DNA from: Lachnospiraceae bacterium | GTDB lineage: Bacteria; Bacillota; Clostridia; Lachnospirales; Lachnospiraceae | DNA length: 43,206 nt | Assembly (NCBI GenBank): GCA_024687205.1 | Contig: JAILES010000030.1 | Span: 1 to 43,206, forward strand | Direction of reading: 5' to 3' | In this document: one piece after another, positions 7,304 to 16,156 of the stretch | Layout of the letters: every line of letters starts with the position of its first letter | How positions within the stretch are numbered: position 1 is the first letter of the stretch | Notes under the pieces: model-generated | Seen by the model: the letters and a program-made list of their open reading frames with translations, nothing else | Database searches by the model: none | What the model was told of the DNA's origin: nothing | Translations under genes and position numbers: made by a program

Positions 7304-8515
7304 CTACCAGTCGCTGCCCCAGTCGGTGGAGCCGGAATCCCAGGAATCGCTTCCGGAGTCCCAGGAATAGTCGCTGCTGTCGTAGCTGTCCCATGAACTG
7401 TCATAATCATCATCGTCATCATCATAGCTGTATGAACGCGAGGCTTCCAGCTCCCGTTCATATTCCTGATAGTAGGTGGTATCCGAAAAATCACTTATCT
7501 GGGTAGATGAATCCCAGGTCGGATAGTAGTAAAAATCCTTCGCATCATACTCAAAGCGAAGATCCTCGGGAAGTGAGTCGTAAGCCACGGGTTCCCAGTC
7601 CCCGCTCTCACCGAAAAGATACCAGCTGCCGGTATCGTAGCTGTCGAGATGATAATAGTCGTTGCCTTCATATTCGTAATATCCGCTTCTTGTATAACCG
7701 TCAACATATCTTAATTCATAAGCAAGGCGCGAATCCTGAAAATCCGGATATTCCGAGCCCACGATATATGACGTTGAAACAATGTAGTCCTTTGCGGTCT
7801 TGTTTTTTTTGAGTTCCTCTCCCGGAGCTGTCGCTATGAGTTCCCAGTCTCCGGAAGAACGGTTATAATGCACCCAGTCATCATTAGTATTATCGGAATA
7901 GCCGTTGCAGTAATATATTTCATTATTATAGCGATAATACCCCTCCTCGGCTGTTCTGTTCAGGCTCATGAAAAACACCATCACGCTGCTCATCACGCCG
8001 ATAAATATCTGTATCGCAAAGAAAGCTATTACGATCTTCCAGACGATGTTCATCCCCTGTCTCCGGGGACGGGTATAATAGCTGTTGCTGCCGGCAGCTG
8101 CAGTCGTATTGCCGTAAGCTGTCGCTGTCTGGCGGCTTACATTCCTTGCTTTCTGCTCCACGATCTCCTGCTTAAGACGCATAAAGAGTTCGTTTACCGC
8201 ATAAGCCTCATCGGTACCCTGGTAACGGACCGCGCGCGTTCCGTTATCCTTGTTTTTATATACGACATAATTACCGTTATTGGGATCCTTGTAAATACCG
8301 AAGGCTCTGGGCCCGTTATAATCAATACCTATAAAAAAGCGCGTGGTCTCGTAAGGCGGAAGCCCCTTTGACTCATACCAGGCTTTCAGATCTTCTATTG
8401 TGGTGGGCTGGTCCGGAGTACTTCTCCGCACCTGTGTATTCACTGCCCCGCAGTTAGGACAGCTGTTGAGCGTATCCTCATACATGCTGCCGCAGAAATC
8501 ACATCTTACTTTCAT
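7304..8515 (-). CDS. Zinc-ribbon membrane protein with acidic low-complexity tail
   Basis: A 403-residue protein of unknown function. Residues 1-26 form a zinc ribbon (CDFCGSMYEDTLNSCPNCG, two CxxC pairs). Residues about 36-115 form a small domain beginning TTIEDLKAWYESKGLPPYET and seen, as I recall, in other clostridial zinc-ribbon proteins. One membrane helix lies at about 157-184 (IVWKIVIAFFAIQIFIGVMSSVMVFFM). The outer part is tyrosine-rich (repeated YYRY, YYEY and YYHLDSYD-like strings). The last 40 residues are almost only Asp, Ser, Trp, Tyr and Gly, with repeats of SWDS. It lies between the serine hydrolase and rpsO and has a GGGGGAG ribosome site. A surface or stress-sensing role is possible but not shown. 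Confidence 0.8.
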   Translation of the reverse strand: MKVRCDFCGSMYEDTLNSCPNCGAVNTQVRRSTPDQPTTIEDLKAWYESKGLPPYETTRFFIGIDYNGPRAFGIYKDPNNGNYVVYKNKDNGTRAVRYQGTDEAYAVNELFMRLKQEIVEQKARNVSRQTATAYGNTTAAAGSNSYYTRPRRQGMNIVWKIVIAFFAIQIFIGVMSSVMVFFMSLNRTAEEGYYRYNNEIYYCNGYSDNTNDDWVHYNRSSGDWELIATAPGEELKKNKTAKDYIVSTSYIVGSEYPDFQDSRLAYELRYVDGYTRSGYYEYEGNDYYHLDSYDTGSWYLFGESGDWEPVAYDSLPEDLRFEYDAKDFYYYPTWDSSTQISDFSDTTYYQEYERELEASRSYSYDDDDDDYDSSWDSYDSSDYSWDSGSDSWDSGSTDWGSDW

Positions 8516-8554
8516 AAAATCTCCCCCTTATACGCTGCTTTACAATTACCGCAT

Positions 8555-9697
8555 TTACTGCTTCGATGCACCGAATACCATATCACGCAGCGTCGGATGT
8601 ATGGTGTCATATGCCATACCGCAGTTTCTGACATGCTGGACATATACAAAGCTTGTCTTTGATGCCGTATCCATCTGTATACAGCTTCCTGCTGCACCAT
8701 CCCAGCCGAATATTCCGGCGGGTGCTATAGATCCGATCTTTTCGGGCCACATGAGCACCTGCATCCCGCAGCCGTAACCGTAACCGCGTCTTCCCATGGT
8801 GGTCGCTATATCATCGATCCCGGCCTCACACAACAGATTCTTCTTTATCAGTTCAACTGTTTCCGGCTTAAGTATGCGCACGCCTTCAGCCGACTCACCG
8901 CCACAGGCAAGAGCATCGCCGAGCTTTGCATAATCCCCGGTGGAACTCACCAGTCCGGCCCCGCCGCTCTCATAGTTTTCGGAAAACTGGTAATTGCAGC
9001 TCTGTTCCATAGGCACTATGCCGTTCTCATTGACGATATACTGCTGTGCCAGTCGCTCAAGACCTGTATTGTCTGGCTTAGCAAAAAACGTATCCTTCAT
9101 GCCCAGCGGTTCCCAGATATTCTTCTTTAAATACTCGCCGAAGCGCATACCGCTGACAACTTCTATGACAGCTCCGGCCACATCATGGCTTAAACTGTAT
9201 TGGAAATGGGTTCCGGGTTCAAATAACAGCGGAGACTCCGTGAAACTCTCAGCCAGCTCAACAGTCCCCGCATTCGGCCCCTTCTCCTTAAGGACTCTGA
9301 CAATGCCGGGACGTTCAAGATCGTAATCAAGTCCCGACTGCATCGAGAGCAGATGCCACAGTTTCAGCGTGGTTCTGCATTTTTCCGCAGTATCTCCGTT
9401 TTTGACTTTAAGCTCCCTGTATGCCGGCAGATACTTTCCCACCTCATCTTCAAGAGAGAGTTTGCCCTGTTCCACAAGCTGCATGACTGCCGTCATGGTC
9501 TGCACCTTGGTCATCGAAAACATCAGATAACGCTGGTCAGCCTGCACTGCTTTGCTCTTTGCCGCATCACAGGTTCCGTTCATATGACGGTATATCTGTT
9601 TATGATCTTTGTATATTATGCAATCCACGGAAGGGATTCCCTTCTCAAGCAGTGAGTCAAGATATGCCGATATTTGATCAAAGTTTATTTGGGTCAT
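8555..9697 (-). CDS. Serine hydrolase of the beta-lactamase/class C family
   Basis: Beta-lactamase-fold serine hydrolase (Pfam Beta-lactamase type; members include esterases, D-aminopeptidases and penicillin-binding-like proteins). The nucleophile motif is S61-M-T-K64 (YLMFSMTKVQTM) and the second catalytic tyrosine is in QYSLSHD. No signal peptide is seen, so it is probably a cytoplasmic esterase- or peptidase-like enzyme rather than a secreted resistance enzyme. I chose the ATG at 9697 (AAAGGCGG upstream) rather than an in-frame GTG at 9733, because the family begins with a helix such as INFDQISAYLDSLL. It is transcribed divergently from the GGDEF operon. The substrate cannot be told. Confidence 0.88.
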   Translation of the reverse strand: MTQINFDQISAYLDSLLEKGIPSVDCIIYKDHKQIYRHMNGTCDAAKSKAVQADQRYLMFSMTKVQTMTAVMQLVEQGKLSLEDEVGKYLPAYRELKVKNGDTAEKCRTTLKLWHLLSMQSGLDYDLERPGIVRVLKEKGPNAGTVELAESFTESPLLFEPGTHFQYSLSHDVAGAVIEVVSGMRFGEYLKKNIWEPLGMKDTFFAKPDNTGLERLAQQYIVNENGIVPMEQSCNYQFSENYESGGAGLVSSTGDYAKLGDALACGGESAEGVRILKPETVELIKKNLLCEAGIDDIATTMGRRGYGYGCGMQVLMWPEKIGSIAPAGIFGWDGAAGSCIQMDTASKTSFVYVQHVRNCGMAYDTIHPTLRDMVFGASKQ

Positions 9698-9760
9698 GGT
9701 TTTGCCCGCCTTTCTCAAAATTGGTGGATACACGTATTTTTACAAAACACCATCAAATGG

Positions 9761-9783
9761 ACACACGATCTTCGATTGTGTGT
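9761..9783. other. Near-perfect 10-bp hairpin in the divergent intergenic region
   Basis: ACACACGATC and GATTGTGTGT around a 3-base loop, with one G:T pair. It lies 64 bases upstream of the serine-hydrolase start and about 110 bases before the plus-strand promoter. It could be an operator or a leader hairpin of the minus-strand gene. No T run follows directly, so it is not a typical terminator. The rest of 9734-9973 holds divergent promoter sequence only. Confidence 0.5.
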
Positions 9784-9889
9784 CTGAGTTGACTTTTTTT
9801 ATATCATTATATCACACCCCCGTCCAAACGCAATTGACCGGCCAAACATCTCCTAAAAAACTATTGTAGAAAAATCCGTATCGAACTGT

Positions 9890-9895
9890 TATAAT
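9890..9895 (+). promoter_or_regulatory. Extended -10 promoter of the plus-strand GGDEF/MoxR operon
   Basis: TG-T-TATAAT with TATAAT at 9890-9895 and no clear -35. The ribosome site AAAGGAG and the ATG at 9974 follow after a leader of about 70 bases. A minus-strand TATAAT near 9808-9815 may serve the divergent hydrolase. Confidence 0.55.
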
Positions 9896-9973
9896 AAAAT
9901 GTTATGAGACATCCCTGTCGAGACCGGAACATATCTTTACGATAATGTATTTCGAAACAAAGGAGTTGCTCTT

Positions 9974-11896
9974 ATGAAAAAGAAGATTGCCGTATTTACC
10001 ACAGGCTGGGGCGGAGAGATCCTTTCACAGTTCCTCACCGGTATGCAGCAGGCTCTCGAAAAAGACAATACCGATATCTTTCTGTTTCTCTGCTATCCTA
10101 CATATGTCGACACAATGGCAAATAAAAAAGGAGAGATGAACATCTTTTCTCTCCCGGATCTTCATGACTTTGACGGTGTTGTGATCTTCGGCAGCGGCCT
10201 GGATTACAAAGACCGTATCGATAGTATCATAAAACGCAGCAAAGAAGCCGGCATCCCGGTCATCATGCAGGGTGCCAGACGGGACGGCATCAGCTATGTG
10301 GGCAGCGACAACTATGTCGCCACCCTCAGCATGTGCGAGCATCTCTGTGATGAACATGGCGTACGTAAGATCACCTTTTTCGCCGGGACCACGGATTCCC
10401 TTGATTCCGAGCTCAGGCTTAATGCCGTAAAGGATTATCTTAAAGAACACGGGCGTTCCGACGATCTCCTTGAGGTCTTCTACACCAACTGGGAAAACGC
10501 CTCAGCCACAAAACGGGTAAATGAGATATGTTCCCAGGGCGAGGAGCTTCCCGATGTTTTCATCTGTGCCAACGACGGACTTGCCATGGAGACCTGCATC
10601 ACGCTGAACAATAACGGTATCGATGTCCCCGGCGATGTTCTCGTCTGCGGATATGATTTTCTCGACGACAGTCAGATCTTCGATCCCTCGATAGCCTCCG
10701 TCGACCAGTGCTTCACCGAAATGGGTGCTGCCGCCGGGAGACTTTGGAAAGAACTCCGTAACGGCGCGGAACCCGGAAGCTCCGAGATCATCGCCTGCCG
10801 CTTTATCCCCGGGGAGAGCTGTAACTGCGCGGATTTCAGAAACAGCGATAAGATGAGACGACGCGTAGGTCGCGAGGCCTTTTCAAAACGTGCCATGACC
10901 ACCTATTTCAACAGGAAGCTGAATCTGATCGACTCCACCATACTTTCCTGTCTTACCTATGTGGATTTCAAAAAGAATCTCTGCAGGCTGCTGACCGAAA
11001 ACCATGATTATGAAGGTGATTCCTTCCATATCCTGCTTGAGCCCAATTTCGGTCTGTCCATTTATGACCCTAATATCAAACTCGGCACAAAGGGCTACGG
11101 AAAACATATGGAGATCATCTACTCCACCGAGAACGGCCTGCGCTATAAGAACGACACCTTCCTTTCAAAAGATCTTATCCCGGGATTTACCGAAGATCCC
11201 GATAAGAATCATCTTTATGTATTCCTGCCCCTGCATGAGGCAGATGAAGCTTACGGCTATGTGATCTTCAAAGACTGCATGGATAAGGTTGAAAACCATT
11301 TCCTGCACACCTACCAGAGCCGTATGGGGCTTGTTTTCGATAAGTTTCGCCATGCCCTGAGCCTGGACCTTATCAACAAGCGTCTCCTGGATCTGATGAG
11401 ACGTGACTCTCTCACCAACGTGAATAACCGCATGGCTTACGAAGATAAAGAAAAGTATCTGCAGTCACAGATCAACGCCGATACCGGCATACGCTTCGGT
11501 ATCGCGATGTTTGATGTTAACAGCCTGAAACTCATAAACGATTCACTCGGACACGATGCAGGTGACGATTACCTGATAAGAGCCTGCCGCCTGATATGCC
11601 GTGTATTCAAACACAGCCCTGTTTACAGGATCGGCGGGGATGAGTTTATAGCTGTCCTTACCGGCGATGACTATGATGACCGTGAAGAACTGCGCAAAGA
11701 ACTGAGCGAGCAGATGAGCGTATATTCCAACAACCTTCCCCTGCCCGATGACTACGTATCCATTGCCTGCGGTATCTCTGTCTTCGAGCCCGAAACAGAT
11801 ATGTCCGCACAGGACGTGGTAAAACGTGCCGATGAAGAAATGTACCGGATCAAAGCCGCCATGAAAGGAACAGCGGTCTCCAGCAAAAAGAAATAA
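9974..11896 (+). CDS. Diguanylate cyclase with LacI-type sugar-binding sensor domain
   Basis: Predicted cytoplasmic sensor that makes cyclic di-GMP. Residues 1-290 resemble the ligand-binding part of LacI/GalR repressors (KIAVFTTGWGGEILSQF, DGVVIFGSG, VGSDNYVATL, PDVFICANDGLAMETC, VLVCGYDFLDDSQ) but have no DNA-binding helix-turn-helix. A helical and GAF-like middle (about 300-470) links to the GGDEF domain. That domain has RDSLTNVNNRMAYED, the active site GGDEF at 554-558 and a full C-terminus. The RxxD inhibitory site just before GGDEF is not seen. There is no membrane segment, so the ligand must be intracellular. It heads a tight operon: the next ribosome site begins in its stop region. 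This combination is known among Clostridia as a domain architecture, but its link to a MoxR ATPase is unusual. Confidence 0.9.
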   Translation: MKKKIAVFTTGWGGEILSQFLTGMQQALEKDNTDIFLFLCYPTYVDTMANKKGEMNIFSLPDLHDFDGVVIFGSGLDYKDRIDSIIKRSKEAGIPVIMQGARRDGISYVGSDNYVATLSMCEHLCDEHGVRKITFFAGTTDSLDSELRLNAVKDYLKEHGRSDDLLEVFYTNWENASATKRVNEICSQGEELPDVFICANDGLAMETCITLNNNGIDVPGDVLVCGYDFLDDSQIFDPSIASVDQCFTEMGAAAGRLWKELRNGAEPGSSEIIACRFIPGESCNCADFRNSDKMRRRVGREAFSKRAMTTYFNRKLNLIDSTILSCLTYVDFKKNLCRLLTENHDYEGDSFHILLEPNFGLSIYDPNIKLGTKGYGKHMEIIYSTENGLRYKNDTFLSKDLIPGFTEDPDKNHLYVFLPLHEADEAYGYVIFKDCMDKVENHFLHTYQSRMGLVFDKFRHALSLDLINKRLLDLMRRDSLTNVNNRMAYEDKEKYLQSQINADTGIRFGIAMFDVNSLKLINDSLGHDAGDDYLIRACRLICRVFKHSPVYRIGGDEFIAVLTGDDYDDREELRKELSEQMSVYSNNLPLPDDYVSIACGISVFEPETDMSAQDVVKRADEEMYRIKAAMKGTAVSSKKK

Positions 11897-11908
11897 AGGA
11901 GCATGCGA

Positions 11909-13021
11909 TTGAAACCGGACGCCCTCAGCAATCAGATTTCATCAATAGACAAGCTGCACATGGTGCATTTTTATCATCTTTCCTCCGCAGACAATCCCGT
12001 TTACGGTATTCTGGCATATTATCGGGACAAGACCATCAATCTCATCAACACTGACACCCACTTTACCGCACTGTTTGAAAAGCTTGTATCTGTTTATACT
12101 GCAGAAGCATCGTCTGCCGAAATACTTGCCGATGAAGAGACTCTGCAGGTTCTTCAAAATGCGCTTTCTTATTCCGACGGTTTTTATGAAAAAATGCTCA
12201 CCAGCTATAGTCCGGTAAAAACACCGATGATCGCTCCCGCAGCATTTTCGCATATTTATATACTTCCCATAGTCAGATACATACTGAACATACTCTATGA
12301 CGGATCCGATGGGGACTTTTCTTTCCTGCCCCGCTCAGGCCAGTGGTTCGGCCGCGGCATTCTGGATGCCCGCAAAGGCGGAGAAGAACTCCGCTTCCCC
12401 TACAGGATCATCTGTCACTCAGCGACGTATGTCGAAGTGAATATAAACAATGTGATCTCCGCCGGCAATCAATTAAACATACTTATATCTTTTGAGCGCG
12501 AAGGGATAAGCGTTTCATGCGGTGACCGCTTTCATGCTTATGAGGGTTCTCTTGCATATCATATTTCAAAAGATAAAGCTGAACTGTCGGTTTTTTTCAC
12601 GAAGAAAAATGAGGTTCTCATCGACAGCAGAGATACCTATCCTGCTTCCGGTCCGGATACTCTCCCCGAAAGCCTGAGCAGGCTCAGCGGCATTCCGAAA
12701 GAAAACTGGTCTTCTTTTGCATCGCCCTTTAACGGCCGTGTTTTCAGAACATCCGGAAACAATACCGAATACAGGGTTTTCTGCTCCGAAGATACCGGCA
12801 TCAGGATCAGTCTCTGCCACTGCTTCAGCTACATAAACGGCAATTATCCGGACTCACTTCCCTTCGGGATCTGCGCTTTCCGGCTTTATGAGCATAGCGA
12901 ACTTACCGAACTTCATTTTCTGGATCTTGCAGCACCGGGATCCGGACTGTATGCGGCAAGATATGCCGGCAACTGCTATACACAGGCGGCACAGCCCCTG
13001 ATCACCAATATAGGAGAATAA
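11909..13021 (+). CDS. Unknown protein in the GGDEF/MoxR operon
   Basis: About 370 residues; not recognised. There is no signal peptide or membrane helix and no catalytic motif. The middle (about 160-330) looks beta-rich, with strands such as YRIICHSATYVEVNINN and ELSVFFTKKNEVLIDS. An in-frame ATG exists at 11903, but the ribosome site AAAGGAG (11895-11901) is only 1 base from it and 7 bases from the TTG at 11909. TTG is therefore the likelier start. The end is 3 bases before the AAA+ ATPase gene. Its place between the sensor cyclase and the ATPase suggests an adaptor or substrate-binding subunit, which is inference only. Confidence 0.75.
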   Translation: MKPDALSNQISSIDKLHMVHFYHLSSADNPVYGILAYYRDKTINLINTDTHFTALFEKLVSVYTAEASSAEILADEETLQVLQNALSYSDGFYEKMLTSYSPVKTPMIAPAAFSHIYILPIVRYILNILYDGSDGDFSFLPRSGQWFGRGILDARKGGEELRFPYRIICHSATYVEVNINNVISAGNQLNILISFEREGISVSCGDRFHAYEGSLAYHISKDKAELSVFFTKKNEVLIDSRDTYPASGPDTLPESLSRLSGIPKENWSSFASPFNGRVFRTSGNNTEYRVFCSEDTGIRISLCHCFSYINGNYPDSLPFGICAFRLYEHSELTELHFLDLAAPGSGLYAARYAGNCYTQAAQPLITNIGE

Positions 13022-13024
13022 AAA

Positions 13025-15256
13025 ATGGCGACGGATTATTTCAACACTCCCAAGATCAGCAACAGCAGAAAACTGAACAAGATCATTGACGAGCTCAGAT
13101 ATGATCTTGAAAGGCTCACCGTAAAAAACGAAGCCTTTCAGGACATACTGGACAGTCTGGAACGGATCAAAAAAGGCGACGAGGAACCCAAGATAAAACC
13201 TCTTGCCCTTTATCTGGATATACTGGAATCGATCCACTCACAGTCTTCCCTTCCCGGCACCTTCACCGGGCTTCATAGCAATGCCGAAGCGCTCTACAAC
13301 AGTCTGTTCTTATTCGGTGAAGATACTCCCGAATTCGAGAAGACCGCAGAGATATATAAACTGCTTGCCGGTGAAAACGGACTTGTAGTCAAAGGCTTCT
13401 TTGATCCGGTATTCTTTGCTTCCTTTACAGACAAAACAGACTACCTTAATCTGGTCACTACGATCTCCACTCAGCCTAACGCCGTGAACCTTTTCAACGG
13501 CATCAGGACACATGCCCTGGAAGTACGTCCCTTCTTCATCGATAACAGTGCATACATGAGTTACCTTTTCAATCTGGTAAGCAAAATGCGCGAGCTCAAC
13601 CCCGATATTTACGAAAGCTTTCTGAAGGATGAACTGGCTAAGGTTCAGCGCGTTAACGGCGTCTATGATATCGATCCCGTACGTCTGTCTCATGTGGAGA
13701 ATAATGTACGCACTGTCGAACTCACTATCGAAAACGGCAAAAGCATACTGGAGGCCCTGGAACTCAAGAGCCGCGATCTGCAGCACATCTCACAGGAACT
13801 GGATGAACATTCCGCCGCAACTCTCCGTAATGCCGAAGACATACTTAAAACAAAAGTAAGGAACGCAGGCGACAACCTGGATGAAGCGCTTAAGGATCAT
13901 ATCGCCGCCCAGAAACAGGCCATCAGTCTTGAAAAAGATATCTTCCTTAAACAGCTCTTCTCCGACGCAGAAGCTGAGCTGGCAAAACTTAAGGCTATGG
14001 CAGGAACCATAACCGGCACAGTATCAGCCGAGATAAACTCCATGAGCAAGGATGCCGACGAAATAATACGCCAGCTTAACGATGCTTCTGATAAGAGCGA
14101 AAAACTGATCGATTATTCAAAGCAGTCAAAGGATGATACCGAGCTTCTTGACAAGATCGCAAAGCTGCAGCTTTTAAATGACAATATGATAGAGCAGCTG
14201 GGCGCAGCGCTTGAGAAAAAGGCTTCCGAAAAAGCCGCTCCCGTACAGCCCGTTGCTCCCGCAGCAGCCGCTGACAGCGCTGCAGCTCCTTCTGCCCCTG
14301 TCGTCACGGTTTCAAGAAGGACGGAACGTCCCATTCCCGCAGTCTCACATCTGCTTGACCGCAGAGTTCCTTTCAGCGAAAGATTCGAGCTTGCTATGAA
14401 AGAGAAAAACCGCAGGATGCAGGGAGGTGAGCTCTTCCACGAGATGTTCGATGATGTGCTCATAGCTGTAATGGAAGAAGTCAATCCGTATCTGATCGGC
14501 CCTTCGGGCTGCGGCAAGACATACATGGTAGGCCAGATCGGCGAGATACTTAACGTGGATCTTACCGACATCGGCTACATAAACGAAGAATATGATATCC
14601 TTGGCTATGTCACGGCCATGGGTGAATACAGTGAATCGAATTTTTACCGTCTGTATAAATACGGCGGTATCGCTTTCTGCGATGAGCTTGATAACGGTAA
14701 CAGCAAGGCTACCGTAAAACTCAATTCATTTCTGACCAACCGCATACATGCCGGTTACTGCTTCCCCGGCGGAGAATTCGTTGAGAAGCACCCCAACTTC
14801 CGTGTGATCGCAGCAGGCAATACCGACGGAAGCGGCGCCGACTTAAACTACAGTACCAGAGAGCGCATAGAAGAATCCGTGCAGCAGCGTATGATCCCCA
14901 TCTACGTTGACTATGACAACCGCGTGGAACAAGCTATACTCAAAGATCACCCTGACTGGTTTGCTTTCTCCTGCGCCTTCAGAAAAGCGACTTCCCAGTG
15001 GAGCAGCTCCAGCGGCATTCCCGCCCAGGGAATATTCACCACCAGAGATGCTTTCCGTATAAAACAGTATCTGGACAACGGCAGCTTCTCGGCACAAAAG
15101 ATCATGAATTACGAATTTGTCCAGACCAAGGAAAGCGAATACCTGGCCTTCCTTATGGATGCCATGGGCAAAATGATCAGAAAAGACTCAGCCGAGTATC
15201 AGATCTATTCACTCTTCGCGGCTGAGGTGGAACGTATACGCTTAAACGGACGATAA
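13025..15256 (+). CDS. MoxR-like AAA+ ATPase with long helical N-terminal region
   Basis: A 743-residue protein. Residues 1-230 are helical. Residues about 230-400 are strongly coiled-coil (DLQHISQELDEHSAATLRNA and onward). A low-complexity Ala/Pro linker (about 405-430) leads to a C-terminal AAA+ domain. Walker A is GPSGCGKT at 492-499, and Walker B is GGIAFCDELD at 547-556 with D553/E554. A sensor-1 Asn (VIAAGNTDGSG) and an arginine-finger region (STRERIEESVQQRM) follow. This is the MoxR/dynein-like branch, whose members act as chaperones that remodel protein complexes, usually with a VWA-domain partner. The gene is packed between two unknown genes with 3-base gaps and has an AGGAG site. 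The large N-terminal coiled coil is much longer than in ordinary MoxR proteins (about 320 residues), so it may be a scaffold or oligomerisation arm. Confidence 0.88.
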   Translation: MATDYFNTPKISNSRKLNKIIDELRYDLERLTVKNEAFQDILDSLERIKKGDEEPKIKPLALYLDILESIHSQSSLPGTFTGLHSNAEALYNSLFLFGEDTPEFEKTAEIYKLLAGENGLVVKGFFDPVFFASFTDKTDYLNLVTTISTQPNAVNLFNGIRTHALEVRPFFIDNSAYMSYLFNLVSKMRELNPDIYESFLKDELAKVQRVNGVYDIDPVRLSHVENNVRTVELTIENGKSILEALELKSRDLQHISQELDEHSAATLRNAEDILKTKVRNAGDNLDEALKDHIAAQKQAISLEKDIFLKQLFSDAEAELAKLKAMAGTITGTVSAEINSMSKDADEIIRQLNDASDKSEKLIDYSKQSKDDTELLDKIAKLQLLNDNMIEQLGAALEKKASEKAAPVQPVAPAAAADSAAAPSAPVVTVSRRTERPIPAVSHLLDRRVPFSERFELAMKEKNRRMQGGELFHEMFDDVLIAVMEEVNPYLIGPSGCGKTYMVGQIGEILNVDLTDIGYINEEYDILGYVTAMGEYSESNFYRLYKYGGIAFCDELDNGNSKATVKLNSFLTNRIHAGYCFPGGEFVEKHPNFRVIAAGNTDGSGADLNYSTRERIEESVQQRMIPIYVDYDNRVEQAILKDHPDWFAFSCAFRKATSQWSSSSGIPAQGIFTTRDAFRIKQYLDNGSFSAQKIMNYEFVQTKESEYLAFLMDAMGKMIRKDSAEYQIYSLFAAEVERIRLNGR

Positions 15257-15259
15257 AGA

Positions 15260-16156
15260 ATGAATACCCGGATTTCCACCTTTAATAATGATAAAAATGC
15301 ATACCGTGTTTATAAAGCGGATTTCCGTTCACTTACGGAACTGGAAATGTATCTTTTAAGCAGTCCGAAGATCAACGCTGAAGTTTTTCCCATGCAGAAG
15401 AGCACCTCTCTTCCGAGAGACTTTGCGGGCGTTCCTCTGGAGGAAGCGATAAATTACTGCCATGGCGGCTACACCGAAGGACTGCCCCTGTTCCTCGCGC
15501 TGAAGAAAGAACTTGAGAATACAGGCAGGAGCAATGTCAATGTCCGCAGGAGCGTTCCCGCCGTTGTGGGTTCACGCCCCCATGTACCCAACTTTGTGGC
15601 AGGAACCCCTAAGACCATGTGGCGTCTTGACAAAGCGGAATCCAAGGCTTTCGTGGACCTGTATATAAATCTGGTATACAGCGGTACAACCACCGAAGCC
15701 CAGATACGCAACCGCGGTATACTTACGCTCAACCTGATCAACCTCTTTGAGCAGAACAATATGGCTGTAAATCTCAATGTATTTGAAGCAAGTATGCTGA
15801 AAAACGAGATCTTCTTTGCAAACATACAGTTAAAGCAGCCGGGACAGGTTCTTAATGTCGGCAAGTGCTATTATCCTTTGTGCGGCAAAGAATTTGTCCG
15901 AAGGCTGATGCTTCGTGTCAAGGAATCCATGCCTTTTAAGCAGAACTGGAGCCTGGGCTACGGTGTCGGACTTCCCCCCGCTCTTCTGAGAGATATGCTG
16001 AAGATCAGCGACAGCAAGATCCTTATCGGATCCCCGATAGAAATGGGCCTTAAGGGACAGGATATCTTTGAGGATGCCGACATATTTTTTGAGCATCTGA
16101 AACTATCGGATAATATACTGGTGCGTAAAAAGAGCAGGAAGAGACGAGGAGCATAA
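15260..16156 (+). CDS. Conserved-looking partner of the MoxR ATPase, possibly VWA-like
   Basis: A 298-residue soluble protein. The central part (about 110-240) alternates strands and helices: KAFVDLYINLVYSG, then RGILTLNLINLFEQNNMAVN and LNVFEAS. This recalls the Rossmann-like order of VWA-type proteins found beside MoxR ATPases. A canonical DxSxS metal site is not visible, so if it is a VWA fold it is degenerate. The C-terminus is very basic (RKKSRKRRGA). No good ribosome site precedes it; with a 3-base gap it is probably translated by coupling to the ATPase. The VWA suggestion is a weak pattern match plus context, not a firm call. Confidence 0.6.
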   Translation: MNTRISTFNNDKNAYRVYKADFRSLTELEMYLLSSPKINAEVFPMQKSTSLPRDFAGVPLEEAINYCHGGYTEGLPLFLALKKELENTGRSNVNVRRSVPAVVGSRPHVPNFVAGTPKTMWRLDKAESKAFVDLYINLVYSGTTTEAQIRNRGILTLNLINLFEQNNMAVNLNVFEASMLKNEIFFANIQLKQPGQVLNVGKCYYPLCGKEFVRRLMLRVKESMPFKQNWSLGYGVGLPPALLRDMLKISDSKILIGSPIEMGLKGQDIFEDADIFFEHLKLSDNILVRKKSRKRRGA

